Assembly: GCA_023548195.1 (NCBI GenBank)
Contig: JAJHZJ010000335.1
Span: 5,748,514-5,812,513, forward strand
DNA: 64,000 bases
Origin: Bettongia penicillata ogilbyi
Taxonomy: Eukaryota; Chordata; Mammalia; Diprotodontia; Potoroidae
Direction: 5' to 3'
How positions within the stretch are numbered: position 1 is the stretch's first letter; each line of letters starts with the position of its first letter. Both the position numbers and the translations under genes were made by a program. Positions 11,698 through 22,189 of the stretch are shown here, piece after piece. Below the pieces are notes generated by a model, which saw nothing but the letters and a program-made list of their open reading frames with translations, was not told where the DNA came from and ran no database searches.

Positions 11698-11709
11698 CTC
11701 CTCCCCCCC

Positions 11710-11723
11710 TTGAGTCTAGTTCT
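11710..11723. repeat. Target-site duplication of HAL1-like copy 2 (5' side)
   Basis: Exact 14-bp copy of 9090-9103. Confidence 0.95.
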
Positions 11724-12344
11724 GAAGGAAAGTCCTCTTTTTTGCTCAAGAGGGAGAGTAACCCTCACCTAACATTTGACAACTTAGTTCCTTCCCCATC
11801 AGACACTGATTACATAAAAGATCATCACAAATAGTAAATAGTAAACAAATGCTAAATAGTCAATGAGTAAACCCATTTACCTAAACAAATGGCAGATAGA
11901 AATTAGAGAAGCCATATAGGTTAGCATTTGCCAAAGAATCTATACAAAAGCACTTGAGCTCTTTAGCTTGGAGAGAGGGAGGATCTCAGCTCAAACAAAG
12001 AGGGCAGAATTTCACCCAAGGAAGGCCTTTCTTGGAGTCTCTAGGGAAATCAAGCTAGAAATCCATAGTGCTTTGAGAAGTCATCTTTCCACAAGTGTCT
12101 GAGCTTCTCTCTCCCATGCATCTTTCCCAAAGGATTTTCGAAGTCATGTATTTCTCCTCAAAGAAGCTCTGTCTCCAACTCTAAAAGCCCTGTACACTGG
12201 CATAAAGCATAGTGTCCTGCTCAACATTACCTCTGTCAATACAGAGACACATCTCCTTCTGAAAAACACCCTGGGCTTGGACAAAAGCCTTGTTACACTG
12301 CCATCACTACCATCACTATTACTACAATTTCTTTAATCATTTAA
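11724..12344. other. No gene recognised
   Basis: About 620 bp of non-coding DNA, no clear repeat. Confidence 0.4.
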
Positions 12345-12490
12345 TTTCTCTTAGGAGCGGGAAAGGAACTTAGAGCCCAACTTGTACAATTAACCTCCTC
12401 ATTTTAAAGAACAAGACCTAAAAAGGGGATGTAACTTGTCCAAGATTTGCATAAGTCATAAATAACTAAGCCAGGATTTGAACCCAAAGC
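12345..12490 (-). repeat. MIR/THER-type SINE, partial
   Basis: Plus-strand words TTAGAGCCCAACTTGTACAA, CTCCTCATTTTAAAGAACAA, AACTTGTCCAAGATTTGC and GCCAGGATTTGAACCCAAAG follow the reverse-complement MIR order. Confidence 0.7.
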
Positions 12491-14040
12491 TTCTGTCTCA
12501 AAGGACAAAACTTTTTTTTTTAATTTCCACTCTTTTTGAGTCTTCTTGCAGGATATCTGGGGGTGTGATTTTAGAGTTTCATTGTAGTGGCTGCATTTTC
12601 ATTGATGGTGAGACAGTTTCATTATATGCATCTTTAGAGATCTCTCTCATTTGTTGCCTGTCTGTTTTCCTCTGTCCAGTTTCACCACCAAATAGCCTTG
12701 GAGTGACTTTGCTTGGCTAGGTGGCTCGCCAAGCTTTATCCAAATTCATTTTTCTTTCTGCTGCCATTTTATGAGCTAATACTACTCATAATCTTCCTCC
12801 ATTTTCCTCCAGGATATCAGATGTACAAGAGTATAGCTTTTGAAACAGCATGCCTCTTAACTTCCACATATTCCCACTTGGCAAGGCGACCTAGTGTTCA
12901 CTGGCTAAGATGCTTCCTCAGCGTTTTGATCTCCTCCTCATGTGGGTTCATGTACATCAGACACATTTCTTTAGAAAATGGGGAATCTAGTGTTTGGGTT
13001 ATGGAAGTAGAGAGGACAGGTAATGTGTTCTTTACTTTCACTCCCTTGTTGAACACTTATCTGTGACTTTCTAGAATGGCTATTAATTAAGCTTGATCAA
13101 AACGCTGAGCCTCAAGACATTTATCTACAATTTGAGGTGTCTTTTTGTCACAGCCTTTTTGTTTGGGGTTGCTCCTTATGCAGGATAGACTCAGGTACAT
13201 AAGACTTTAAGAAACACATTATTACCTCTTCCTAAGGAATGTGTTTGTGGAAACTTTGTGGAAATAGGCCCATAGAATACAATACTGTAATTATTGTATC
13301 CCCTGGAGGAATGGTCCCACCAATAAACAAATGCTTTAACAATAACAAGTCAGGGTCCTCAGGGTGAATTCATCCTACCCTTCCCACCTTTGAAAATCTG
13401 GCCCTTTGGAGATGTTGCTCAGGCAGATGATGTTAGAAGAGTATTGGATAGGCAAAGAAAAGGTTGGGCTCCCAACCCAGTTTTCTCTTTCTTTGCATCC
13501 TTTTCACCCCTTGGATTTATAGAAAAGGAAAACATTCACACTTGACCAGGTATCCCTTCTGCAGGTGGGAGAGAATGTAGACCTATTGGAATCAATGGTC
13601 CTTATGACTAGATTTCCATTTCTTCATTTGAATTTTCATCTTTTTCAACAAAATCAACTTGATTCAAGATGACCTTTGATAGGTTTAAGGGTGAAAGTCC
13701 TGTAGCTGGGTCCAAAAAGTTTTTTTAAAATTGTGAGTGAAAGATGGAGGTGACATGGTTAGATAGGCAACTAACTATCCAAATAATTGACAAATATTTA
13801 AAAGTGTTTACTAGACCAGGCCATGGAGATACAAAGAAAAAGAGAACAGTTTATATGAAACCTACCTGGGGTCAACAATGTGATATGACAGAAGAACAAG
13901 TCAGTGCTCACCCAGGCTGCATTAAAAAACAGAGAACATTCAGAATAAGGGCGCTGATAGTTTCCTGACATGGCACTTTGACCAAACCACAGTCATGGTG
14001 GTGTGTGTTCAGTTCTAGATGCCACATTCTATGGAAGACA
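12491..14040. other. Gene-free stretch
   Basis: About 1.5 kb with no recognised gene. The 117-codon plus frame at 12713-13066 has no domain and no coding context. A segment near 13785-13860 (AGACCAGGCCATGGAGATAC) is reminiscent of old LINE-derived words found at 28.6 and 49.4 kb. Confidence 0.35.
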
Positions 14041-14044
14041 TTAA

Positions 14045-14195
14045 ACTGGGACACCAACAGGCAGCTTGGCACAGTGACCAGCATGTTGGACTTGGGGTCA
14101 TGAAGACCTAGATTCAAATCCCTCTTCTGACACTTACTAATTGTATGGCCAGGGTCAGATCACTTCATTTCCATGTTCCTTGGTTTCCTCATCTC
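14045..14195 (+). repeat. tRNA-derived/MIR-type SINE
   Basis: CAGCTTGGCACAGTGACCAG then ACCTAGATTCAAATCC (B box-like) then ACACTTACTAATTGTATGGC and TTGGTTTCCTCATC: head, B box and core in the usual order. Confidence 0.75.
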
Positions 14196-14490
14196 CTTTC
14201 TCACCTCTATCTCCTATTTTCCCTGACTTCTTCATGATTCAGGTCAAATCTCATCTTTTACAAGAGGTTTTTTACTGATCTTCTTCTCACCTCCTTCTTC
14301 CAGTCTTTTCCTTCCCAAGTTACCTCCTTTATTCTGTAGGTGTCTTGTTTGTCCACAGTTGTTTTCATGTTGTCTCCCCCATTAGATTGTGAGCTCCTTG
14401 GGGGTAGTGATTGTTTTTTGCCTCTGCTCTAGCATGTATCCCTACTATTTAGCACAATGCTGTGTGTGTAGTAGGTACTTTGATATTTGT
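14196..14490 (+). repeat. L2 3' portion
   Basis: Pyrimidine-rich coding-end region (CATGATTCAGGTCAAATCTC) followed by CCCCCATTAGATTGTGAGCT, CCTTGGGGGTAGTGATTG and TAGCACAATGCTGTGTGTGT: the typical L2 3' end. Confidence 0.8.
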
Positions 14491-14588
14491 TCACTACCTT
14501 CTCAACCTCTCTGAACTTTGGTTAGCTCCTCTGAAGAAGAAGGCTAATCATACTCCATAGTTACTTCATGGAACTGTTAAAACATTGG

Positions 14589-14597
14589 AATGTGATG
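14589..14597. repeat. Target-site duplication of HAL1-like copy 3 (3' side)
   Basis: AATGTGATG, repeated at 17404-17412. Nine bases is short but lies exactly at both element ends. Confidence 0.75.
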
Positions 14598-15423
14598 GGT
14601 TTTTTTGTTGTTTTTTTTTTTTAAATATAAATTTATTTATTTAACTTTTTACATTCATTTTTCACAAAATTTTGGGTTCCAAATTTTCTCCTCACCCCAC
14701 CCCAATACACCAAGCATTCTAATTTCCCCTGTCAACAATCTGCCCTCTCTTCTATCATCCCTCCCTTCTCTTGTCCCCATCTTCTCTTTTATCCTGTAGG
14801 GCCCGATGACTTTCTATTCCCCATTACCTGTATTTCTTATTTCCTAGTAGCAAGAACAATACTCAACAGTTGTTCCTAAAACTTTGAATTCCAAATTCTC
14901 CCCATCCATTCCCTTTGGGAAGGCAGGCAATTCAATATAGGCCAAATCTGTGTAGTTTTGCAAATGACTTCAATAATAGTCATGTTGTGTAAGACTAACT
15001 GTATTTCCCTCCATCCTATCCTGCCCTCCATTGTTTCTATTCTGTCTTTTGATCCTGTCCCTCCCCGAGTATTGACTTTAAATTGCTCCCTCCTCCCATT
15101 ACCCTCCCTTCCATCATCCCCCCACCCTGCTTATCTCCTTTCCCCCACTTTCCTGTATTGTAAGATAGATTTTCATACCAAAATGAGTGCGCATTTTATT
15201 CCTTCCTTTAGTCGAATGTGATGAGGGTAAACTTCTTGTTTTTTTTCCTCAGCTCTCCTCTTTTTCCCTCCACTAAAAAGTCTCCTGCTTGCCTCTTGAA
15301 TGAGATATAATTTACCCCATTCCATTTCACCCTCTTTCCTGCCACTACATTTCTCTCTCACCGTTTACCTTAATTTCTTTTAAGATATGGTCCCATCCTC
15401 TTCAATTCACTCTGTGCTCTCTG

Positions 15424-15494
15424 TCTATGTGTGTGCATGTGTGTATGTGTGTGTGCGTGCATGCGTGTACATGTGTGTGTGTGTGTATGTGTGT
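15424..15494. repeat. (TG)n microsatellite inside HAL1-like copy 3
   Basis: TG-rich interrupted dinucleotide tract with GCATGCG variants, at the same place in the 3' untranslated region as the tract of copy 2. Confidence 0.9.
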
Positions 15495-15629
15495 GGCCCC
15501 ACCAACTACCCACATCCTGAAAAGTTTTAAGAGTTACAACTACTGTCTTTCCATGTAGGAATGTAAACAGTTCAGCTTTGGTAAGTCCCTTATCACTTCT
15601 CTTTGCTGTTTACTTTTTCATGCTTCTTC

Positions 15630-16730
15630 TCATTCTTGTGTTTGGAAGTCAAATTTTCTTTTCAGCTCCGGTCTTTTCATCAAGAATGCTTGAAAGTCCT
15701 CTGTTTCATTGAAAGACCATATTTTCCCCTGAAGTATTATACTCAGTTTTGCTGGGTAGGTGATTCTTGGTTTGAGTCCTAGTTCCTTTGACTTCTGGAA
15801 TATCCTATTCCATGCCCTTCTGTCCCTTAATGTAGAAGCTGCTAGATCTTGTATTATCCTGATTGTATTTCCACAATACTGAAATTGTTTCTTTCTAGCT
15901 GCTTGCAATATTTTCTCCTTGACCTGGGAATTCTGGAATTTGACCACAATGTTCCTAGGAGTTTCTCTTTTTGGATCTCTTTCAGGTGGTGATCGATGGA
16001 TTCCTTCAATACTTATTTTGCCCTCTGGTTCTAGAATCTCAGGGCAGTTTTCCTTGATAATTTCATGAAAGATGATGTCTAGGCTCTTTTTTTGATCATG
16101 GCTTTCAGGTAGTCCCATAATTTTTAAATTGTCTCTCCTGGATCTATTTTTCAGGTCAGTTGTTTTTCCAATGAGATATTTCACATTCTCTTCCATTTTT
16201 TCATTCTTTTGGTTTTGTTTTGTGATTTCTTGGTTTCTCAGAAAGTCATTAGCCTCCATCTGTTCCATTCTAATTTTGAGAGAACTGTTTTCTTCAGTGA
16301 GCTTTTGAACCTTCTTTTCCATTTGGCTAATTCTGCTTTTGAAAGCATTCTTCTCCTCATTGGCTTTTTGAACCTCTTTTGCTGATTGAGTTAGTCTATT
16401 TTTCAAGGTGTTATTTTCTTCGGCATTTTTTTGGTTCTCCTTTAGCAAGGTGTTGACCTGCTTTTCATGCTTTTCTTGCATCTCTCTCATTTCTCTTTCC
16501 AGTTTTTCCTCCACCTATCTAACTTGATTTTCAAAATCCTTTTTGAGCTCTTCCATGGCCTGAGCCCACCGGACATCCACCTCGGGTGTCTGGGATACAG
16601 AGGCCCCGACCTCCATGTCTTTCCCTGTTGGTAAGAATTGTTCCTCGTCATCGGAAATGAAAGGCAGGAACATCTGTCCCCCAAGAAAGTAGCTTTCTAT
16701 GGTCTTATTTTTCTTCCCTCTTCTGGGCAT
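15630..16730 (-). pseudogene. L1-type ORF1 protein with a single in-frame stop (HAL1-like copy 3)
   Basis: A 366-residue frame starting MPRRGKKNKTIESYF at 16730 is interrupted only by TAG at 16517-16515, where copy 2 has CAG (Gln), and ends at 15630. Layout by residue: 1-60 basic/acidic N-terminus with the TIESYF motif; about 65-165 coiled coil with clear heptads (LKNRLTQSAKEVQKANEEK); about 185-265 RRM-like region with RRDNLKIMGLPES; about 275-360 C-terminal domain with FQYCGNTIRIIQDLAAS and LKPRITYPAKLSI. In L1 this protein trimerises, coats the element RNA and acts as a nucleic-acid chaperone. The stop precedes the coiled coil, so the copy is probably dead unless translation restarts downstream. 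Confidence 0.92.
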
Positions 16731-17391
16731 TTTCCCAGTCAGTTACTTGACTTCTGAGATTCCTCTCCACCCTTACCCAGATCTGCCCAGCTAGTGCTTG
16801 GGGTCTGAGATTCAAATGCTGCTCCCTAGCCTCGGGGCTTTCCATGGCTGGCTCAGCTGCTATTCAATGTGAGCTTAAGTTCTGGTGCTCAGGTGGGGAC
16901 AGGGCCGCCTCCCAGGCTCAGTTCCCTCTGGGTTTTTATGTGGAGACCTTCTGTAATGACCCTGAGCTCCTGTCTGCTCCGGGAGTCCTGGGCTGCCACC
17001 GCTGCCTCTGCCACTCCCTCTGCTGCTGCCTCCTGAGGGGGCCTGAGTTATGGAGACCCCGCTCCCCTCTTGGCCAGCCCAGATGTCTTTCTCACTGACC
17101 TGTAGCGCCTGTGGGCGGAGGGACCTTTGCAGCCGCCAGAGATTCCATCCCTGAAGCTTGCTCAGATCTGCTCCTCTGGGGCCGCATGGGCAGGGCAGCG
17201 CAGGGGTGGCCTCTGCTGTGCGGACCATGATGGACCCCTGGGGTCAGTTTTTCAGGGCTCTCTGAAGTGGAAATATCTTCCACTGTGTTTCTGCATGGCT
17301 TGCAGTGCTCCAGAATTTGTGGGGAGTTCTTTTTACAGAAAATATATGGCTTGTGGGTTCGGAGCTAGCATAGGTGCCTCTTTCTACTCCA

Positions 17392-17400
17392 CCATCTTGG
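17392..17400 (-). promoter_or_regulatory. YY1-type motif at the 5' end of HAL1-like copy 3
   Basis: Minus strand CCAAGATGG, the first bases of the element as preserved. Same motif and near-end position as in copy 2. Confidence 0.75.
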
Positions 17401-17403
17401 CCA

Positions 17404-17412
17404 AATGTGATG
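17404..17412. repeat. Target-site duplication of HAL1-like copy 3 (5' side)
   Basis: AATGTGATG, matching 14589-14597. Confidence 0.75.
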
Positions 17413-18125
17413 TTTGTAAAGCGATTTGCAAACTTTCAATCACCATATAAATATAAATTATAATGATTATTCCTATATGAGTTATCTGTGTCTCCATTTC
17501 TCCACGTTTAACCCCTCTGGATCTCTGTAGAACAAGGGAGTTGGCCCTGATAAAAATCTATAATTTTATCAGCACTAAATCTATAATCCTATGATAAAGA
17601 ATATGGGAACAACTTACTTAGATGAATTATCTCACAGAATCCTTGAGAGGAATTGTGCTTTTTAATCCACCCAAAAAACATTACAGAAATAAGAGCTGCT
17701 ATTACCATTTATATGTGATTTCCCCAAAGTCACTTAGCTCATAGATGTCAGTACTTAGACTTGACCCCCAAGTCCCTGGACCCCAGCCCTTTCTGCCCTC
17801 CCATACTATGTTATATAAGAGGTCTGGTTCATGGTAATTTTCACTTTAAGATTCTGTTCAACATTGCCTGTGATTTTTCAGAGTCTACTTTGGGATCAAA
17901 ACATTTTGTACTTGGTCACTTTCCAATGGTGGATTGCTTTTGAAAAGTTTGAACTAAATCTGGTCAGCTGGTTTTGCTTAAGAAGTATGGAAAAATATAT
18001 CTCCTTCTCTGCCCCCTTACCTTCTAGGGAAAAAAGAGTATCTAGGTTCTTTTTAATCCTACATAACTCATTCTGAACTTCCTGAGTTGGAGATCTAAAC
18101 AACATGTGCAATCTTAGAGGGTGAG
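17413..18125. other. Non-coding DNA with a MIR remnant
   Basis: A MIR-type remnant in minus orientation is suggested at about 17640-17780 (ACAGAATCCTTGAGAGGAAT, TTTCCCCAAAGTCACTTAGC, ACTTGACCCCCAAGTCC). Nothing else recognised. Confidence 0.45.
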
Positions 18126-18129
18126 TGGA

Positions 18130-18680
18130 AAAGATCCTGTATGTAAAAAATCCTAATATCAACTCTTTTTGTGGTGGTAAAGAACTAGAAACTGAGGGGA
18201 GGAGGGTGTCCATCAATTGGGGAATGACTAAACCGATTATGGTATATGTATGTGACAGAATGCTGTTGTGCCATAGAAAGAAGCAAAGGGGATTATTTTA
18301 GGGAAATTTGAGAAGACTTGTTTGAACTGATACATTTGAAGGAGGAAAACAACTTAAGACATAACAATAACATTGTAAAAACAAGAACTTTGAAAGACTT
18401 AAAAACACAACAATGCAGCATGATAAACCATGATTCCAAAGGACAGATGATGAATAATAAATAAATGAATAATGAAAGAGGCTTGATAATGATAGATAAA
18501 ATAATGCAATATTAGACACATGTTTTTGGACTTGGCCAAAATGGGAATTGATTTTGCTTGACTCTGAACATTTGTTACAATATTTTTTTCCCTTTTTTTT
18601 CTAGTGGGGAAGGTAAGAGAGAAAGAAAATAAATGCTTAATTTTTAAAAATGGAATGAAAAAGTCAATAGAACAAATCCC
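18130..18680 (+). mobile_element. L1 3' fragment (ORF2 C-terminus and 3' UTR)
   Basis: Plus-strand reading gives a conserved L1 ORF2 C-terminal signature: a TGTCCATCAATTGGGGAATG block (translating near GCPSIGEWLN) followed by ATTATGGTATATGTATGTGA. This is the only L1 fragment recognised on the plus strand. Many stops are present. It ends with an A-rich tail near 18640-18665. Confidence 0.8.
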
Positions 18681-18885
18681 TCTACTTTGCACAGGTAACC
18701 AGGAGATCCCACCAATTTGCATAAGACTTTCCTCATTGATACAGAATAATTATTTAATGATCCCATTCAGTTTATGAGAGCTTGAGAGAGGAAAGATCCT
18801 TGGTCTTCTTCCAGCATTGATAGAAGAGACAGATTCTCTTCAGGGAGAGGTACCTGGAGGGATAGAAAAACTCTGGGAAGAAGCT

Positions 18886-19084
18886 GATATATACATATAC
18901 ATATACATATATATATATGTATATGTATAAAATTCTATGATTTCCCCAGAGGGAGGACATACATACATACACACACACACAGATACACACATATAGATAT
19001 ACACACAGATACACATATATAGATATACACACATATACATATATATACATATATATACATATACATATATATATATACATATAC

Positions 19085-19164
<80 letters not shown>
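18886..19164. repeat. (TA)n/(CATA)n microsatellite
   Basis: About 280 bp of alternating TA and CA/TA repeats, interrupted by ordinary sequence near 18930-18958 and ending in a pure (TA)n run. The Tyr/Ile-rich reading frames across it on the minus strand are repeat artefacts. Confidence 0.95.
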
Positions 19165-19167
<3 letters not shown>

Positions 19168-19744
19168 CTGGCACATTGATCATGTCTTTTTTCCACAGCT
19201 TATTACACTAGAGACTTCAGAGAGTTTCCCCTGGGGTGAGATCTAGTCCTCTCTCTCTTGGTTCAGTTGAGATAGCTTGCTCTTGATGGGAGATCTTATT
19301 TTTATCCTATATATTGTCTGGCATATGCTCATCTGTATAACTTTTATTGTTTCTGTCTCCTATTGGTCTGAATAAATGGGTTTATTTGCTGTGTGTGTGA
19401 TCTTTATGTAAGTGGCATTTGATGGGAAGGAAGTCAAACCTTATGTGTTTTATTTGGGATGCTCCTTCCTAGGAAAGGAATAGCAATTATGCTGGAAGTT
19501 TAGATCTAAAAAGTATCTCTCTTGGAACAACAAAATGTAGGAGAGTGGATGGGGGAGCAGAGCGGACAACCACATGGTCCCAACCTCTTGTTCTTCTCCC
19601 AATGGGAATCAAAGTCTCCTTTGGAAATGGGGGGATGGAGTAGAGCCTTTGGATACCTATCCATGCTCCCCTTGGAGCTACACCTAGACAGTCCTATGTA
19701 GACACACATAGCCTACATGAGCAATACACTCACTCACCCAACAC

Positions 19745-20060
19745 TCTTGAGACCCTGAGGCTCCACAGTTTATTCAGGGTTGAAGATGGGATTCAAACCC
19801 TTTCTTCCTGATTCTAAGTCCAGAACACTTCTCATGCTACCATGCAGCCATTTATTTTAAAAGGTGATCTAAGCACAGAGTGGATCAATGAAAAAAGCCC
19901 TGGATGAGGTGGCTGAGGTCCTGGGTTCAAGTCCCAACTCTGTCATTTACTGTGTGATCTTAGATCAGTCATCTCCCTTCTCCAGGTCTCCATTTCTTCA
20001 TTGGCAAAATGAGGTCACTGGATGATCTTGAAGATCCCTGTCAGCTCTAAAATTCTATGA
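19745..20060. repeat. Two MIR-type fragments, opposite strands
   Basis: 19760-19850 reads as the reverse complement of a MIR head (GGGATTCAAACCCTTTCTTC). 19870-20060 reads forward: GTCCTGGGTTCAAGTCCCAA, TACTGTGTGATCTTAGATCA, then the marsupial MIR 3' extension AGATCCCTGTCAGCTCTAAA and TTCTATGATTT. The abutting opposite orientations indicate two insertions. Confidence 0.7.
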
Positions 20061-20214
20061 TTTCCCCAAACAGAGGGAGGACATACACACACACATGTAT
20101 ATACATACACACACACAACTTTGAAGGCCGGGAACCAAGTTCATATTTTTTTATGCTAGTGGAATGATTTTGGTGGACACTGTTGACAAGAAACTGGGGG
20201 AAGAAGACAAAGAA

Positions 20215-21080
20215 GTCAATCCCATCCCCAAAGAGCATCTTCATGTACTCAGAGCTGGAAGGGAGCTCCCTAATCTCCTCAAGCCCATAGAGGGATGGTG
20301 ACTTGCTCAAGGCTGAGGCAGGTATCATTCTTAGAATGCTAGGTGAGTTCATTGTGGGTAGGTTTTAGGTGCTGGTAATCAAGGAAAGAGAAAAAATAAA
20401 GTACGCAGCTATGTGAGCCTTCACCTAATTTAATTCTGTTTAACAGAATGTAATCTCTTGGAAGGCAGAGACTTTTCATTTTCATCTTTGTATCCACAGC
20501 ACCTTGCACAGTACCTGTCACACATCAAGGGTGCTTAATGAATATTTATGATCAATCAGTCTAGGTTTCCAAGAGAAAGATGCTTCTATTACTTTATCTG
20601 CTATCATGAACCATTAAACAGCATAGAATTCATGACAACTAGGTTGGATCAGTGTATAGCATGCAGGACTTGGAACTAGGAAGACCTCGGTTCAAATCAT
20701 ATCTCAGACTATTGGCCAAAGAGAGTGGAACCAGGAATGATGGGTAGAAGCTGAAAACACATAGTTTTGTTTTTAATGGGAGGGGAAAATGACTAACCGT
20801 TAGAGCTGATTAAGTGGAAGGGGTTGTGTGGAGATTGGGTAGGTTGTATTGTATGTTGTAGTGGGAACTCCTTTTGTGAATTGGTCATAGTAAGTGGCCA
20901 TTGAGGTCCCTTCCAAATCTCAACATCTATGATTCTGTAATCCAGCCACTTTTTTTCACAGCCACGTATATTGAGATTCAGTGAAGAGAAGAAACTTAGC
21001 CAGATCAGGAAAATGGTCAGTCGCAGAGACAGGATCTGAACAAGGGGCCCCGATCCCAGATCCAGTCCTCTCTGGAAAAT
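20215..21080. repeat. Cluster of old MIR, SINE and L2 fragments
   Basis: 20215-20330 is a minus-oriented MIR piece. 20430-20550 is an L2 tail (TTTGTATCCACAGCACCTTG then AGTACCTGTCACACATCAAG). 20637-20720 is a SINE head (CAACTAGGTTGGATCAGTGT, CCTCGGTTCAAATCATATC). 20880-20945 carries the MIR 3' extension (GAGGTCCCTTCCAAATCTCA). 20975-21080 is a minus MIR remnant. Boundaries are soft. Confidence 0.6.
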
Positions 21081-21334
21081 ATCACAAACTGGAGATCAAC
21101 AGAAATGCTTTTTATTTTCCATGTGCCTTAGGATGCTTATTTGTTAAAAACCCATCTGGAACAAACAGATCAAGGTCCTAAAAAGACAACGAAGTGAGAT
21201 ACCAATTATATCAAAAGAGGAGTCTCAGGTTGGAATACAGCAAGGAGCCAATATTCCTTTGGGTGTCCCAACTCAGAAAGGTCAACTCAAAAGCTGCCTT
21301 CACACCTTAAGCGTGAAGATGGAGGGACTTTACA

Positions 21335-21510
21335 GAACCACCTTCTTACTGCAGGAATCTTTTCCTGACCCCCAGCTACTAGCCCTCTCTTTCTCCTTCA
21401 ACGATCCTGGGCTTCCATATCTGGGTGCACACTGTGTCTTTCCCCAGTAAACTAGAAGCTTCCTGAGAGGCTGTTTCTCACTTTGCATTTCTATCCCCAG
21501 TGCCCACAAG
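21335..21510 (+). repeat. L2 3' portion
   Basis: CCACCTTCTTACTGCAGGAA, TCTTTTCCTGACCCCCAGCT and, further on, TATCCCCAGTGCCCACAAGG follow the order of the L2 3' region. Confidence 0.65.
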
Positions 21511-21639
21511 GAGGGGCAGGTCTGTAGAAAGGAAGTAATAGAGCTGGGGTTCAAACCCACATCCTCTGAAGCCAAAAATATTGATAGAGGTCCTTTTATT
21601 CCATATCACAGCACAGACACTTCATTGGGTATACTGCAG

Positions 21640-21890
21640 TATAGGGGTAACTAGGTGGTGCAGTGGATAGAGTGCTTCCTGGAAGTCAGGAAGACTCATC
21701 TTTGCGTGTTTGAATCTGGCCTCAGACACTTACTAGCTGTGTCTCCCTGGGGAAGTCACTTAGCCCTGTTTGCCCCAGTTCCTCATGTGTAAAATGCTGG
21801 AGAAGGAAATGGCAAACCAGTACAGTATCTCTGCCAAGAAAATGGGAGGTCAGGCATGATTGAAAAAAATGACTTAATGACAACAGCTTG
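21640..21890 (+). repeat. tRNA-derived SINE with RTE-like tail
   Basis: Head GGTAACTAGGTGGTGCAGTG, middle CACTTACTAGCTGTGTCTCC, tail CTGGAGAAGGAAATGGCAAA then CTCTGCCAAGAAAATGGGAG. The last RTE-like words are decayed (CAGGCATGATTGAAAAAAAT). Third copy of this family in the window. Confidence 0.8.
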
Positions 21891-22189
21891 ATAATGTTTA
21901 ATATAAAATTTTGGAATAATTTCTTTGTTCTCTCTGAAGCAAACTCAGAGAATGCCTCTTCCTATGTCAACAAAAGCCAGCCAGAACATTTCTGGCTCCA
22001 TAATGCATTATGTTACCGTTATCTTTAATAGGGAATTGATTAATTAATTAAATCATAAAATGTATGCATTTAGCCTGTTGCCTTTTCTTTAACCAAGTTT
22101 TCAGGTCAACAAGCTGTGTTATAATTTTAACTATTTTTTCAATTAGTGAATATTTATTTACTCTCTTACAGCTCCCCTGCCTTGAAAAA

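Larger units (their letters stand above)
9104..11709 (-). mobile_element. HAL1-like (ORF1-only) LINE, copy 2, full length
   Basis: Bounded by a perfect 14-bp TSD. Minus-strand order: 5' end GGGGGGGAGGAGCCAAGATGG with the first G at 11709, a GC-rich 5' untranslated region to 11231, ORF1 (11230-10151), a 3' untranslated region containing a (TG/CA)n tract, a purine-rich stretch, and an A/T-rich 3' end. ORF2 is absent. The first bases match the start of L1 promoters in other mammals, including the YY1-type AAGATGG, so the 5' end seems intact. Length about 2.6 kb. Confidence 0.92.
14598..17403 (-). mobile_element. HAL1-like (ORF1-only) LINE, copy 3, nearly full length
   Basis: The most intact of the three. 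Minus strand: 5' end CCAAGATGGTGGAGTAG from 17400 (about 10 bases shorter than copy 2), a GC- and CpG-rich 5' untranslated region to 16731, ORF1 (16730-15630) with one stop, a 3' untranslated region with a TG/CA microsatellite and purine-rich part, and a poly(A) tail (plus-strand T-runs at 14600-14622). No ORF2. Close similarity to copy 2 throughout indicates the same subfamily and similar age. Confidence 0.9.

Noticed and set aside
12840..13066. Minus-strand reading with MYMNPHEEEIKTLRKHLSQ
   Set aside because: Short, followed by a stop, and no homologous family comes to mind; could be a pseudogene scrap but cannot be supported.
18772..19196. Three minus-strand frames of 82-134 codons made of Tyr, Ile and Val
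   Set aside because: They are translations of the (TA)n/(CATA)n microsatellite.
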